Below are positions 19,524-28,136 of a stretch of 64,000 nt of DNA, piece by piece; positions within the stretch are counted from its first letter, which is position 1, and every line of letters starts with the position of its first letter. Source of the DNA: Corallococcus sp. AS-1-6 (GTDB lineage: Bacteria > Myxococcota > Myxococcia > Myxococcales > Myxococcaceae); the NCBI RefSeq assembly GCF_020037015.1, contig NZ_JAIQDE010000005.1, positions 305,254 through 369,253 of the forward strand. The letters are read 5' to 3'. The translations under genes and the position numbers were made by a program. A model generated the notes under the pieces. It was not told the DNA's origin and did no database searches. It saw nothing but the letters and a program-made list of their open reading frames with translations.

Positions 19524-21846
19524 ATGCGAGCCGTCGTGGTGATGGGGTTGTGGGCGTCAGTGGTGGGAGCAACGGAGCTGTCCAACGAGTTCTCGCTGGA
19601 GTCGCCCCGGTACGGGCGGCTGCTGACCAGCGTCCGCCCCCATCCCCGCCATTGACGGTGAGTGGGAGGACGAACCGCAGGTGGCCTCCTCCGGAGGGGT
19701 GAGCCTGGTGGTGTGGCAGCGCGGCACCCGCAGCGTCTACGACCACGACATCCTCGCGGCCCGCATCCGCGACGACGGCACCGTGCTGGACGCCACTCCG
19801 CGGGTGGTCGTCTCAAGGGCAGGCAATCAGAGCAGCCCCACCCTCGCGGGCGGGCCCGATGGCTTCCTCGTGGCCTGGCAGGATGGCCGCCACCAGGTGG
19901 GCGAGACCCTCGAGTGGGACATCTACGCCACGCGGGTCGCGCTCTCCGGCGAAGTGCTGGACGCCGCGGGCCTCCCGGTGAGCGTCCTCGCCTCGAGCTA
20001 CCAGACGTATCCCCGGGCCCTCTTCGATGGGACGAACTACCAGGTGCTGTGGGGCGACGGCCGGAACTCCTCCTACGGCGACTTCTACGGGGGACGGGTG
20101 AGCGTCGCGGGTGAACCGCTGGACGGCACCGGCGTGCGCATCACGCCGCCCAGCAGCGACTACAAGCAGGGCCCGGCCCTCGCCTTCGACGGGACGCAGA
20201 CGTGGGTCGTCTGGCGCGCCGCGACCGGCTCCTACGACGAGCGCTTCTATGGAGTGCGCTTCGGCAAGGACGGCGTGGTGAAGGACACCGCGCGGGTGCC
20301 CCTCTTCACCCACTCGGGGCAGAAGACGCTGTCTGACCTTATCTTCGACGGCACGCGGCTGCGCGCGGTGTGGGCCGAGTACGTCGGCGCGTACGGCCTC
20401 AAGTCCGGGCGCTTCGAGACGAACGGCACCCCGGTGGATGGAGAGGGCCGCTTCCTCGCCTGGGGCGCCAACGTCCAGGACATCCCGAGCGTGGCCTCAT
20501 CGGGAGGCACCGGGCTCATGGCGTGGCGGGACCAGGTGGGCGAGGAGGCCGCGAGGACCGCCAGCATCCGGATCCAGCCGCTGAACGCCGACGGCCAGCC
20601 CACGGGCAACGTCCGGGTCCTCTCCTCCTCGACCTACGTGGTCAGACCGGCGGTGGGCGACGGCGACGGTATCTACCTGGTGGCCTGGGGTGAGGGGAGC
20701 TCCAGCCATGACATCAAGGCCCAGCGGGTGCGGCCGGACGGAACGCTCATCGACGCGCAGCCCCTCACGCTCGCCACGTCCACCGTTTCCGGCCCCGCCT
20801 CCATCGCCAGCGCGGGAGACTCCTTCTTCGTCGTCTGGGAGGCGGCGGGCAGCCGCATCACCGGGGTGATGGTTCGCGAGGACGGCTCGGTGTCCAGCCC
20901 CATCCCGCTTCCCAGGCCTGCCTCCAGTTCCCAGACACAAAGCCAGCCGAAGGTGGCCTTCAATGGCACGCACTTCCTGGTCGTGTGGACGAACTACAAC
21001 GGCGATTACGACATCCATGCCGCCCGGGTCAGCCCCACCGGGCAACTGGTGGATGCGACACCGCGGATCATCTCCGCCGCGGCGTCCTACCAGTACGAGC
21101 CGAACGTCGCCGCGCATGGCGACTTCCTGGTCACCTGGTCGGACTACCGCAAGGGAGGGGGCTGGCCGGAGCTCCGCGCCGCGCGCGTGGCGAGCGACGG
21201 CACGCTGAAGGACCCGGACGGAAAGGTCGTTGTCCCCAACGGTTCGATGAAGCGCTACGCGCAGCCGATGTTCGACGGCTCTGGCTTCACCCTCCTCTGG
21301 CAGCAGGGGTCGGATGCATTCATGGGTCCCAAGCTGGCGCGCGTGTCGCTGGACGGGACGGTGTTGACGCCCGCGCCGCTGGACGTCTGGCGCGCGGAGG
21401 ACAACGCGAACCCGGCGGGCATGGCCCTGCTCGCGCCCCACAAGGCGGTCATCGTCTACCAGCGCTTCGATTCGGGCCCCGGCCTCTACATGAACCGCGT
21501 GCACGGGCGGGTGCTGAGCATCACGCCGGAAGAAGACAAGCCGGACGCCGGCAGCGGTGACGCGGGCCTGGACAGCGGCGTGGATGCAGGCACCGACGGT
21601 GGGGGGGGCGTCACGGATGGTGGCAGCGACGCGGGCACGGACGGCGGTGTGGATGCAGGCATGGACGGCGGCACGCGGCCGGATGCGGGCGCGACGGTCG
21701 ATGCGGGGACGACCGTCGACGCGGGTACGGACACCCCGGAGGCGCCCGAGGACTCCGGCTGCGGATGTTCGTCCGCGGGCGCGCCTTTCTGGGGCTTCCT
21801 GCCCCTGGCCCTGCTGCTGCGCCGCCGCCGCGCTCGGGCGTCGTAG
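19524..21846 (+). CDS. MYXO-CTERM surface protein, frame interrupted near its N-terminus
   Basis: GGAAGG precedes ATG 19524, which begins a signal peptide (MRAVVVMGLWASVVGATEL) that runs into TGA at 19654. The body reads in the next frame from about 19627 (ASAPIPAIDGEWEDEPQ) to 21846, so one base appears to be inserted in the C-rich stretch 19631-19650. The body has repeated propeller-like strands (FDGTNYQVLWGDGR, FNGTHFLVVWTNYNGDYDIHAARV), then an Asp/Ala/Gly-rich spacer (about 21540-21750) and a MYXO-CTERM tail (SGCGCSS, hydrophobic stretch, RRRRARAS). Such tails are cleaved and anchored at the cell surface. From the first in-frame alternative start (GTG 19681) it would lack export. A sequencing error is possible. 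Confidence 0.75.
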
Positions 21847-21890
21847 GAAGGTTGCACAGCGTGGCCCGGCAGGTGTCTGCTGCCGGGCCC

Positions 21891-23201
21891 ATGTCACGCA
21901 ACACGCAGTGGAAGGTGGCGGGCTTCGGTGTGTCGGCCCTGGTGCTCGTCGCCGCGTTGGTCTTCGCCAACGGAACACCCAAGGTCCATGAACCGCTGTC
22001 CCTGGAGGCGAGCGACCGGGAGGATTACGCCCAGTTGGCGCTGGGGGCCCTCCGCGCCGCGGACCCCACGGGCGAATGGAAGTACGACCCGGAGCAGTTC
22101 CTCATCCAGCGCTTCGCCCCGGACGGCGGCCTGGGGATGACCCTCAACCTCGCGAACTTCTACCGCGAGTACCAGGACGCCCCGCCCGAGCGGCGCGGCG
22201 AGGCGCTCGCGAGGTTGGGACGGACGGGCGTCCTCCCGGAGGCCCCGGCCACGTACGCGCAGGCGCGCTCCCAACTGATGCTCGTGGTGCGCGCCCGCGA
22301 CACCTTCGAGGCGTTCTCCCAGCAGGCCGGTGGGTCCGCGCCGGTGTCCTGGCGGCCGGTGGGCGAGGTGCTGGCGGAGGCGCTCGTCCAGGACACCCCG
22401 GACGCCATGCGCTACGTCCCCACGGAGGAGCTGGCGCGCTGGGGCATCACCTACGAGCAGGCCCGCGCGGACGCGATGGCCAACCTGCGGCGCATGGAGG
22501 CCGCGCCGCTCAGGAACCTGACCCTGGGCGCCTGCGCGCTCTTCACGAACGACAGCTACGGTGCCTCACGGCTGCTGCTGGACGACGTGGTGCGCGGCTG
22601 CGAGGTGAAGGGCGATCCGGTGGTGGTCGTCCCCAACCGGGACACGGTGCTGATCACGGGCGCCGACGACGCCACGGGCCTGCTCACGCTGGCGGAAGCC
22701 GCGCTGGAGGGCGTCCAGGCGCCACGCCCCGTGGACGGGCACGCGCTGCGCCTCACCACCGACGGATGGAAGCCCTTCCTCCCCAGCCGGGAGAGCCCGT
22801 CGCGGAGCATCCTGGAGAACCTCGCGTTCGCCAGCCGGGTGCGCGGCTACCAGGAGCAGACCGAGCGGCTCCGGAAGCAGGAGGAGCCAGGCGACGTCTT
22901 CGTCGCCAGCCTGCTCCCGCAGAAGGACGCCCGAGGGCGCTACTTCGGTCAGACCGTCTGGTCCAATGAAGGCGAGTCGCTGCTCCCGCGAGCGGATGTC
23001 ATCCTTTTCGTGGACGCGGCGCTGGGCCCGGACGCGCCCCCGGTGGCCTCGGTCCGGTGGGACCTGGTGGTGCGCGACGCGGGGACGCTGCTGATGCCCG
23101 AGCTGGGCGTGTACCCGGAGCGCTACCGCGTGACGGGCTTTCCCTCCAAGGAGCAGCTCCAGCGCTGGAAGGCGGATCCGACGGCCATGGACGTGCCCTG
23201 A
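21891..23201 (+). CDS. DUF1444-like protein with N-terminal membrane anchor
   Basis: A 436-residue protein. One hydrophobic segment (VAGFGVSALVLVAALVFA) is followed by a soluble region resembling DUF1444. The marks are a LNLANFYREYQDAPPERRGE segment and a YVPTEELARWGITYEQARADAMANLRR helix, then LTLGACALFTNDSYGASRLLLDD and a VVVPNRDTVLITG strand. DUF1444 has no known biochemical role. ATG 21891 is chosen because the membrane segment follows after seven residues. It starts 44 bases after the MYXO-CTERM gene. Confidence 0.6.
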   Translation: MSRNTQWKVAGFGVSALVLVAALVFANGTPKVHEPLSLEASDREDYAQLALGALRAADPTGEWKYDPEQFLIQRFAPDGGLGMTLNLANFYREYQDAPPERRGEALARLGRTGVLPEAPATYAQARSQLMLVVRARDTFEAFSQQAGGSAPVSWRPVGEVLAEALVQDTPDAMRYVPTEELARWGITYEQARADAMANLRRMEAAPLRNLTLGACALFTNDSYGASRLLLDDVVRGCEVKGDPVVVVPNRDTVLITGADDATGLLTLAEAALEGVQAPRPVDGHALRLTTDGWKPFLPSRESPSRSILENLAFASRVRGYQEQTERLRKQEEPGDVFVASLLPQKDARGRYFGQTVWSNEGESLLPRADVILFVDAALGPDAPPVASVRWDLVVRDAGTLLMPELGVYPERYRVTGFPSKEQLQRWKADPTAMDVP

Positions 23202-23225
23202 CGCCAGGGCTGCCCCGCGGGCGGT

Positions 23226-24173
23226 ATGCTCACGCGGCCCCCAACCTGGAGATGGCCCCTGGCGCTCGTTCCCCTCTACAAGCCGCAGGACCTGGTGAAG
23301 AAGGCCTCGAAGCAGGCCGTCTTCCCGGCCCTCAGGGTGGCGCCACCGCCGTCCCAGCAACGGTCCCTGGTCGGGTTGAAGCGGCTGATGCACGCGCGAA
23401 ACCTGGACCCGCACGGGCTGGAGGCCACGGTCTACGACACGCAGGGCTGTGTGCTCAGCGGAGCGCTGCACGAGGCCGTTGACCTGTCGGAGAACACGAA
23501 CCCCATCACCGAACCGGGCACCGGCATCCTCTTCAACGGGGACCACAACCTGCTGTCGCTGGAGGTGGGCGGCCCGGTGGTGGCGCAGTCCTTCGACCTC
23601 TATTACCTGCACTGGGGCTTCGACAGCACCCACTGCGTGCGGCTGGGCTCGCACGCGAACTACTTCGTCACCGCCGCGCTCCAGGGGTGCTCCATCTTCG
23701 TCACTGGAGATCCGGCCTCGCCGACGGTGTACCACCTGAACGCGAACTCGGCGGGAGCGAACGCGCCCAACGACGCGGCGAGGTACCAGGCGAAGGTCCA
23801 GGTCATGGAGGCCCGCTTCAACGCCGCCCGGAAGGTCATGGGCGGCAGCCAGCAGTCGTCCGCCTCCGCGTCGATGCATGACTACATGCCCGGCATGCTG
23901 AGCGCGGCGGGCACCGCGCAGCTCGAATATGAACGCGGCGTGAGCGGCGCCTCCTGGTACCACGTGGGCACCCATGCCTTCCGGTCGTTCTGGAAGGTGG
24001 ACCAGGACGAGCTGATCCAGTTCGGCACCGTGTTCGGGGTGCGGGAGTCGGGGCGCTGGTCCTTCTACTTCCAGAAGCGCAGCCGTCACGACTACCGCTA
24101 CAAGACCTGGACATTCGACCGCGCCCGCCGTGCCGAATGGAGCGCGGAGTGCCACCGGTTCTGGCCCGCCTGA
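23226..24173 (+). CDS. Orphan protein with a Cys155/His170 pair reminiscent of CNF-type deamidases
   Basis: A 315-residue protein that I cannot assign to a family. It is soluble, with beta-rich middle strands. The sequence LQGCSIFVTGDP...VYHLNAN places Cys155 and His170 fifteen residues apart on adjoining strands. This is the same Cys-to-His spacing as the catalytic dyad of E. coli CNF1, where the Cys also follows a glycine. The C-terminal part (HVGTHAFRSFWKVDQDELIQF and YFQKRSRHDYRYKTW) is aromatic. There is no clear signal peptide, although the first 20 residues are basic then hydrophobic. Start 23226 is the first ATG; one at 23388 would keep the core. The enzyme idea is inference. Confidence 0.5.
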   Translation: MLTRPPTWRWPLALVPLYKPQDLVKKASKQAVFPALRVAPPPSQQRSLVGLKRLMHARNLDPHGLEATVYDTQGCVLSGALHEAVDLSENTNPITEPGTGILFNGDHNLLSLEVGGPVVAQSFDLYYLHWGFDSTHCVRLGSHANYFVTAALQGCSIFVTGDPASPTVYHLNANSAGANAPNDAARYQAKVQVMEARFNAARKVMGGSQQSSASASMHDYMPGMLSAAGTAQLEYERGVSGASWYHVGTHAFRSFWKVDQDELIQFGTVFGVRESGRWSFYFQKRSRHDYRYKTWTFDRARRAEWSAECHRFWPA

Positions 24174-24220
24174 GCGGCATCTGCTCAAGTGCCATCCGCT
24201 CACGTCCTGGGAGGGACTGG

Positions 24221-25048
24221 ATGGACAGCACCTACAAGTCATTGCGCATCGAGAAGGCCGACGGCATCGCCGAGCTGGTGCTCACCGGCCCGGGCAAGGG
24301 CAACGCCATGGGCCCCGACTTCTGGCGGGAGATGCCCGAGGCGCTCCGCGCGCTGGACGCCGACGACGACGTGCGCGTGCTGCTGGTGCGCGGTGAGGGC
24401 CAGAACTTCACCTACGGCCTGGACCTGATGGGGATGATGGAGTCCCTGGGGCCGCTGCTGACCGGCGAGAGCAACCTGGCATTGGAGCGCAGCCGGCTGC
24501 TCAAGCTGATTGGGGAGATGCAGCAGGCCACGGAAGGGATGGCCCGGTGCAGGAAGCCCGTCATCGCCGCGGTGCATGGCTGGTGCATTGGCGGAGGGAT
24601 GGACCTCATCGCCGCGTGTGACTTCCGGTACTGCTCGCAGGAGGCGAAGTTCTCCCTGCGCGAGGTGAAGGTCGGCATCGTCGCGGACCTGGGCGCGCTC
24701 CAGCGGTTGCCGCGCATCATTGGCGAGGGGAACACGCGGGAGCTGGCCTACACCGGCGGTGACGTGGACGCGGCGCGCGCGCTGCGCATGGGCCTGGTCA
24801 ACGAGGTCTTCCCCTCCCCCGAGGCCCTGCTCACGGAGGCGAGGGCGACGGCGAGGCGCATCGCGGACAACCCGCCGCTCGTGGTCCAGGGCGCCAAGCA
24901 GGTGATGGAGTACTGCGCGGACAAGTCCATCGCGGACGGGCTGCGCTACGTGGCGGTGTGGAACTCGGCGTTCCTCCAGTCGCTGGACCTGACGGAGGCC
25001 TTCTCCGCCTTCGCCGAGCGCCGCCCGCCCAAATTCCAGGGCCGCTGA
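24221..25048 (+). CDS. Enoyl-CoA hydratase/isomerase (crotonase) family protein
   Basis: A 275-residue crotonase. Visible are LTGPGKGNAMGPDFW, the first oxyanion-hole region GEGQNFTYGLDLMGM and the second (VIAAVHGWCIGGGMDLIAACDFRY), then FSLREVKVGIVADLGALQRLPR and a trimerising C-terminal helix. The FTYGLDL wording and the late Asp (VADLG) resemble dienoyl-CoA isomerases (ECH1) rather than hydratases. A double-bond shift on acyl-CoA is therefore the likelier reaction. ATG 24221 has GGGAGG upstream. It lies 17 bases before methyltransferase copy 2, so the two may form a transcript. Confidence 0.85.
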   Translation: MDSTYKSLRIEKADGIAELVLTGPGKGNAMGPDFWREMPEALRALDADDDVRVLLVRGEGQNFTYGLDLMGMMESLGPLLTGESNLALERSRLLKLIGEMQQATEGMARCRKPVIAAVHGWCIGGGMDLIAACDFRYCSQEAKFSLREVKVGIVADLGALQRLPRIIGEGNTRELAYTGGDVDAARALRMGLVNEVFPSPEALLTEARATARRIADNPPLVVQGAKQVMEYCADKSIADGLRYVAVWNSAFLQSLDLTEAFSAFAERRPPKFQGR

Positions 25049-25065
25049 GACGGTAGACTCGCGCC

Positions 25066-26091
25066 ATGGAAAACGCGCATGGCGAGAGTCCTTCCCCTAC
25101 GCAGCAGCTCCACCTGGCCATCACCAGCTACTGGCGCACCCAGGTCATTGGCACCGTGGCCCGTCTGGGAATCGCGGACCTGCTCGCGGATGGGGCCCGT
25201 GACAGTGATTCGCTCGCGAGCGAGCTGGGCGTCCACCCAGAGGCGTTGTTCCGGCTGATGCGCGCCGGCCTCGCCACGGGCCTCTTCGTGGCCTTCGCCG
25301 AGCGGACCTTCGCCCTGACCCCCATGGGCGAGGGCCTTTGCTCGAACACCCCTGGCTCCCTGCGGGAGCTGGCCATCATCCAGAGCAGCCCTTCGCATTG
25401 GCTGCCCTGGGGGCAGCTCACCGAGGCGATCCGCACCGGGAGCGCTCCCATCCAGGCCGCGCTGGGCTCCGACATCTGGGAGCACTTCGCCAAGAACCCC
25501 GACGAGGCGGAGCACTTCGCCCGGTCCATGGGGGACTGGTCCGAGATGGTGTCCAGCCAGGTGGCCCGGCACGTCGACTTCTCCGCCTTCGCCCGCGTGG
25601 CGGACATCGGGGGCAGCCACGGCGACCTGCTCGCGCAGGTGCTGCGCGCCCATCCCTCCTGCCGGGGCATCCTCTTCGAGCTGCCCCAGGTCGCCGAGAG
25701 CGCGAAGCCCGTCCTGGCGTCCCGGGGCCTCGCCAGCCGGGTGGAGGTGGTGACCGGGAACTTCTTCGAGCCCGGCATCCCCGCCGCCGACGCCTACCTG
25801 CTCAAGCACATCCTCCACGACTGGGAGGATGACGCCTGCACCACCCTCCTGCGCCGGCTCCACGAGGCGGCCCCCGCCGGGGCTCGGCTCTTCGTGGTGG
25901 AGATGGTCATCCCGGACAACCGGACGCCCGACATCACCCACCTGATGGACCTCAACATGCTGGTGGTCGCCAACGGACGCGAGCGCACCTACAACGAGTT
26001 CCAGGCGCTGCTCGGCGCGACCGCCTGGAAGGTCCACCGCCTCATCCCCACCCAGAGCGGGACGAGCATCATCGAGGCGGTGAAGGCCTGA
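25066..26091 (+). CDS. SAM-dependent O-methyltransferase, copy 2
   Basis: A 341-residue paralogue of the gene at 16735: same length, no gaps by eye, and long identical blocks. The blocks include QVIGTVARLGIADLL, FARVADIGGSHGDLLAQVL and AYLLKHILHDWEDDA. All SAM-binding and catalytic positions are retained. Differences cluster at the N-terminus and in the substrate-facing region around residues 100-165 (for example ELAIIQSSPSHW against AVAIMQSDKSHW), so substrates may differ. A strong hairpin follows the stop. Confidence 0.88.
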   Translation: MENAHGESPSPTQQLHLAITSYWRTQVIGTVARLGIADLLADGARDSDSLASELGVHPEALFRLMRAGLATGLFVAFAERTFALTPMGEGLCSNTPGSLRELAIIQSSPSHWLPWGQLTEAIRTGSAPIQAALGSDIWEHFAKNPDEAEHFARSMGDWSEMVSSQVARHVDFSAFARVADIGGSHGDLLAQVLRAHPSCRGILFELPQVAESAKPVLASRGLASRVEVVTGNFFEPGIPAADAYLLKHILHDWEDDACTTLLRRLHEAAPAGARLFVVEMVIPDNRTPDITHLMDLNMLVVANGRERTYNEFQALLGATAWKVHRLIPTQSGTSIIEAVKA

Positions 26092-26128
26092 GTGACGGGG
26101 CGGCGCCACCGGCGCCGCCCTTCGTCAC
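26092..26128. terminator. Strong bidirectional hairpin
   Basis: gtgacg plus gggcggcgcc, loop acc, then ggcgccgccc plus tt plus cgtcac: a 16-pair stem with a two-base bulge. It sits between the converging stops of methyltransferase copy 2 and the OmpA-family gene. Confidence 0.75.
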
Positions 26129-26141
26129 GGCCCGCGAGGGA

Positions 26142-26657
26142 TTACAGCCGGACCTGGAGCTCGTAGCGGCGGTTCTGCGCCTTCTTCGCCTCGGTGTTGT
26201 CCGGCTTCACCAGCATGCGCTCGGAGCCATAGCCCACGGCGGTGATTTCGTTGCGGGGGATGCCTCGCGCGATCAGCTCCTTGACGATGGCCTCCGCGCG
26301 CTGCTCGCTGAGCGCCTTGTTCTTCGCGGCGTCGCCCGTCGAGTCGGTGTGACCGGAGACCTCGAACTTGTAGCTCTTGACCCCCGCGGCGACGAGCTGC
26401 TTCTTCGCGTCCACGAGCGCGTTGGTGAGCTTCTTGAGCTTCGCGTCACAGCCGGGGGCCAGCTCGGCGGTGCCCGTCTTGAAGCTGCACTGGTTCTTGC
26501 GGCCCTCCTCCGTGAGCTTCGTGTTGACGCGCTTCTCCACGGTGGACTTGCCGGCGTCACCCGCGGCCTTCTTGATTGAATCGAAGGGGCTTTGCGCGGA
26601 GGCCACGCCCGGGACGGCCAGCAGCGATACGGCGATGCAGAGCGCCTTGAGCTTCAT
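26142..26657 (-). CDS. OmpA-family peptidoglycan-binding protein
   Basis: A 171-residue exported protein. The signal peptide (LKALCIAVSLLAVPGVASA) is followed by a charged segment (about 25-60) and an OmpA C-terminal domain (about 65-171). Its marks are FEVSGHTDSTGDAAKNKALSEQRAEAIVKEL and ITAVGYGSERML with NRRYELQV. The conserved Asp and Arg that bind diaminopimelate in the family are present. It lacks a barrel and probably sits in the periplasm. AAGGAG 7 bases upstream fixes the start. Confidence 0.88.
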   Translation of the reverse strand: MKLKALCIAVSLLAVPGVASAQSPFDSIKKAAGDAGKSTVEKRVNTKLTEEGRKNQCSFKTGTAELAPGCDAKLKKLTNALVDAKKQLVAAGVKSYKFEVSGHTDSTGDAAKNKALSEQRAEAIVKELIARGIPRNEITAVGYGSERMLVKPDNTEAKKAQNRRYELQVRL

Positions 26658-26763
26658 CCGTGAGACTCCTTGGGCTCCAGGGGGAAGGGAGCCGGAGCGA
26701 GAAGCTGCCGAGGGCGGCACGCCGCGTCCAGCGACACGGCGTGGGCCGCGGAGGTCGCCTGCC

Positions 26764-27093
26764 CTACTCGCCCCGCTTTTTCTTCCCCCGCGCGACTTCT
26801 GTAGCCAGGGCGTCCAGCTTCGGCGTCCAGAACGCCCGGAAGCGCTCCAACCAGGCGTCCACCTCCGCCAGCGGCGCGGCGTCCACGGCGTAGAGGCGCC
26901 GCGCGCCATCCACCCGCACCGTCGCGAAGCCGTTGTCCCGCAGGACCTTCAGGTGCTGCGAGACGGCGGACTGCGTGATGCCGAACTCACGTTGGATGAC
27001 GTCCACGACCTCGCCCGAAGCGTGCTCGCCTTCCGCGAGCAGCTCCAGGATGCGGCGGCGGACCGGATCGCCGAGGACGTCGAAGGCGTGCAT
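26764..27093 (-). CDS. ArsR-family winged-helix regulator
   Basis: A 109-residue regulator. It opens FDVLGDPVRRRILELLAEGEHASGEVVDVI and continues FGITQSAVSQHLKVLRDNGFATVRVDGARRLYAV, the winged-helix of ArsR proteins of the metal-independent type that pair with SRPBCC/AHSA1 genes. No Cys metal site is present. Its ATG overlaps the stop of the truncated SRPBCC gene (TGATG). It is probably an autoregulator of that unit. Confidence 0.85.
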   Translation of the reverse strand: MHAFDVLGDPVRRRILELLAEGEHASGEVVDVIQREFGITQSAVSQHLKVLRDNGFATVRVDGARRLYAVDAAPLAEVDAWLERFRAFWTPKLDALATEVARGKKKRGE

Positions 27094-27545
27094 CAGCCCC
27101 CTGTATAGAACGCGGCCGTGCGCTCGGCCATCCCGCGAGCCACGTCCGGCGCCTCACCGCCCGCCACATGGGCGTCGGCCCAGGCCTGGGCGCTGGCGCG
27201 CATGAAGGCCTTCGCTTCATCCGAGGCGACCCAGGACGCAGCGGCCTCCGCGGCCACGTCCCTGCCCGTCTCCAGGTACTGGCCCAGCCCCAGGAAGCCC
27301 AGGTCCCAGCCCACGCCCGTGGCGCCAGGACCGAACTGGCTCCAGAACTGCTCCACGTCCGCCGAGTGCACGATGTGCTCGAGCGTCAGCCGCGTGCCCT
27401 TCCCTTCCGGCGACAGGCGGACCGTCACCCAGCTCATGCCGCCGTTCATCTCCCAGGTCAGGTCGAACGCCGAGGGCTTGTCGCAGCGGGTGATGGTGCC
27501 CCCCGCGTTCCCCTTGAGCTGATACCGGCCGCCCTTCCGCTACGC
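27093..27545 (-). pseudogene. SRPBCC (AHSA1-type) gene lacking its 5' part
   Basis: The readable protein begins KGGRYQLKGNAGGTITR and continues FDLTWEMNGGMSWVTVRL and TRLTLEHIVH...FWSQFGPGATGVGWDLGFLGL. This is the second half of an AHSA1-type START-like fold. An in-frame TAG (about 27541) stops the frame on the 5' side, and the first 40-60 residues expected in the family (the IxAPxxxVW...W region) are missing. The break falls 13 bases from the end of the pilin-like gene. A short product from ATG 27449 is conceivable. It is coupled to arsR by TGATG. Confidence 0.65.
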
Positions 27546-27557
27546 CCCCCCGGGGCG

Positions 27558-28136
27558 TCAGTCCCTCGTGTCGTCCACGAGCTGCACGGGGACACCGGGC
27601 CCGGCTGCCTCTCCGTCCACGTCCTGGAGGTCCAGCGCTCCGGTGGAGAGGACCCAGACATCCAGCGTCGCGTCCTCGTCCGTGTTCCCCACGCACGCCA
27701 GGGTGATGGCGCAGGCGGGGCACGTGCCGGAGACGCCGAGCCGGGCCTTCAACGACGGAGGAAGCGCCTCCACGTCGAAGGGGCGCAGGTAGGTGAACTG
27801 GAAGGTATCCGCGCCGATGGCCACCGCTCCCTCTGGAGCTTCGCTTCGCTCCCGGTCGCGGAGCTCCATCGGTCCCCGGCCCGCGAAGTACGCGTAGCGG
27901 TTGCCCCGCTCGGGCGCGAAGCCCACCCTCGCGAAGACGGGCTCGTAGGTCTTCGTGTCCTGGAAGTGGCGGCGCTGGAGCCTGTACCAGGCCCGCAGGT
28001 TCGACCTGCACTCGGCCGCGCGGGCGCGCTGACCGAAGCGCACGAAGTGGCGGACCGTGTTGACGGCCACCACGCCCAGGCACGAACAGGCCAGCACGCC
28101 GAGGACGAGGAAGACCCCCTTCCGGCGGGAGCTCAT
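27558..28136 (-). CDS. Pilin-like small exported protein
   Basis: A 192-residue protein. A basic N-terminus (SSRRKG) and one hydrophobic helix (VFLVLGVLACSCLGVVAV) are followed by a helical segment rich in Arg and Glu (FGQRARAAECRSNLRAWY). A FAPERGNRYAYF motif, which I have seen in myxobacterial type IV pilin-like proteins, comes next, and a C-terminal Cys pair (GTCPACAITLAC). The usual pilin Glu5 after the KG site is missing, so it may be a minor pseudopilin or not assembled at all. Its ATG overlaps the stop of the upstream gene (ATGA). Confidence 0.55.
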   Translation of the reverse strand: MSSRRKGVFLVLGVLACSCLGVVAVNTVRHFVRFGQRARAAECRSNLRAWYRLQRRHFQDTKTYEPVFARVGFAPERGNRYAYFAGRGPMELRDRERSEAPEGAVAIGADTFQFTYLRPFDVEALPPSLKARLGVSGTCPACAITLACVGNTDEDATLDVWVLSTGALDLQDVDGEAAGPGVPVQLVDDTRD

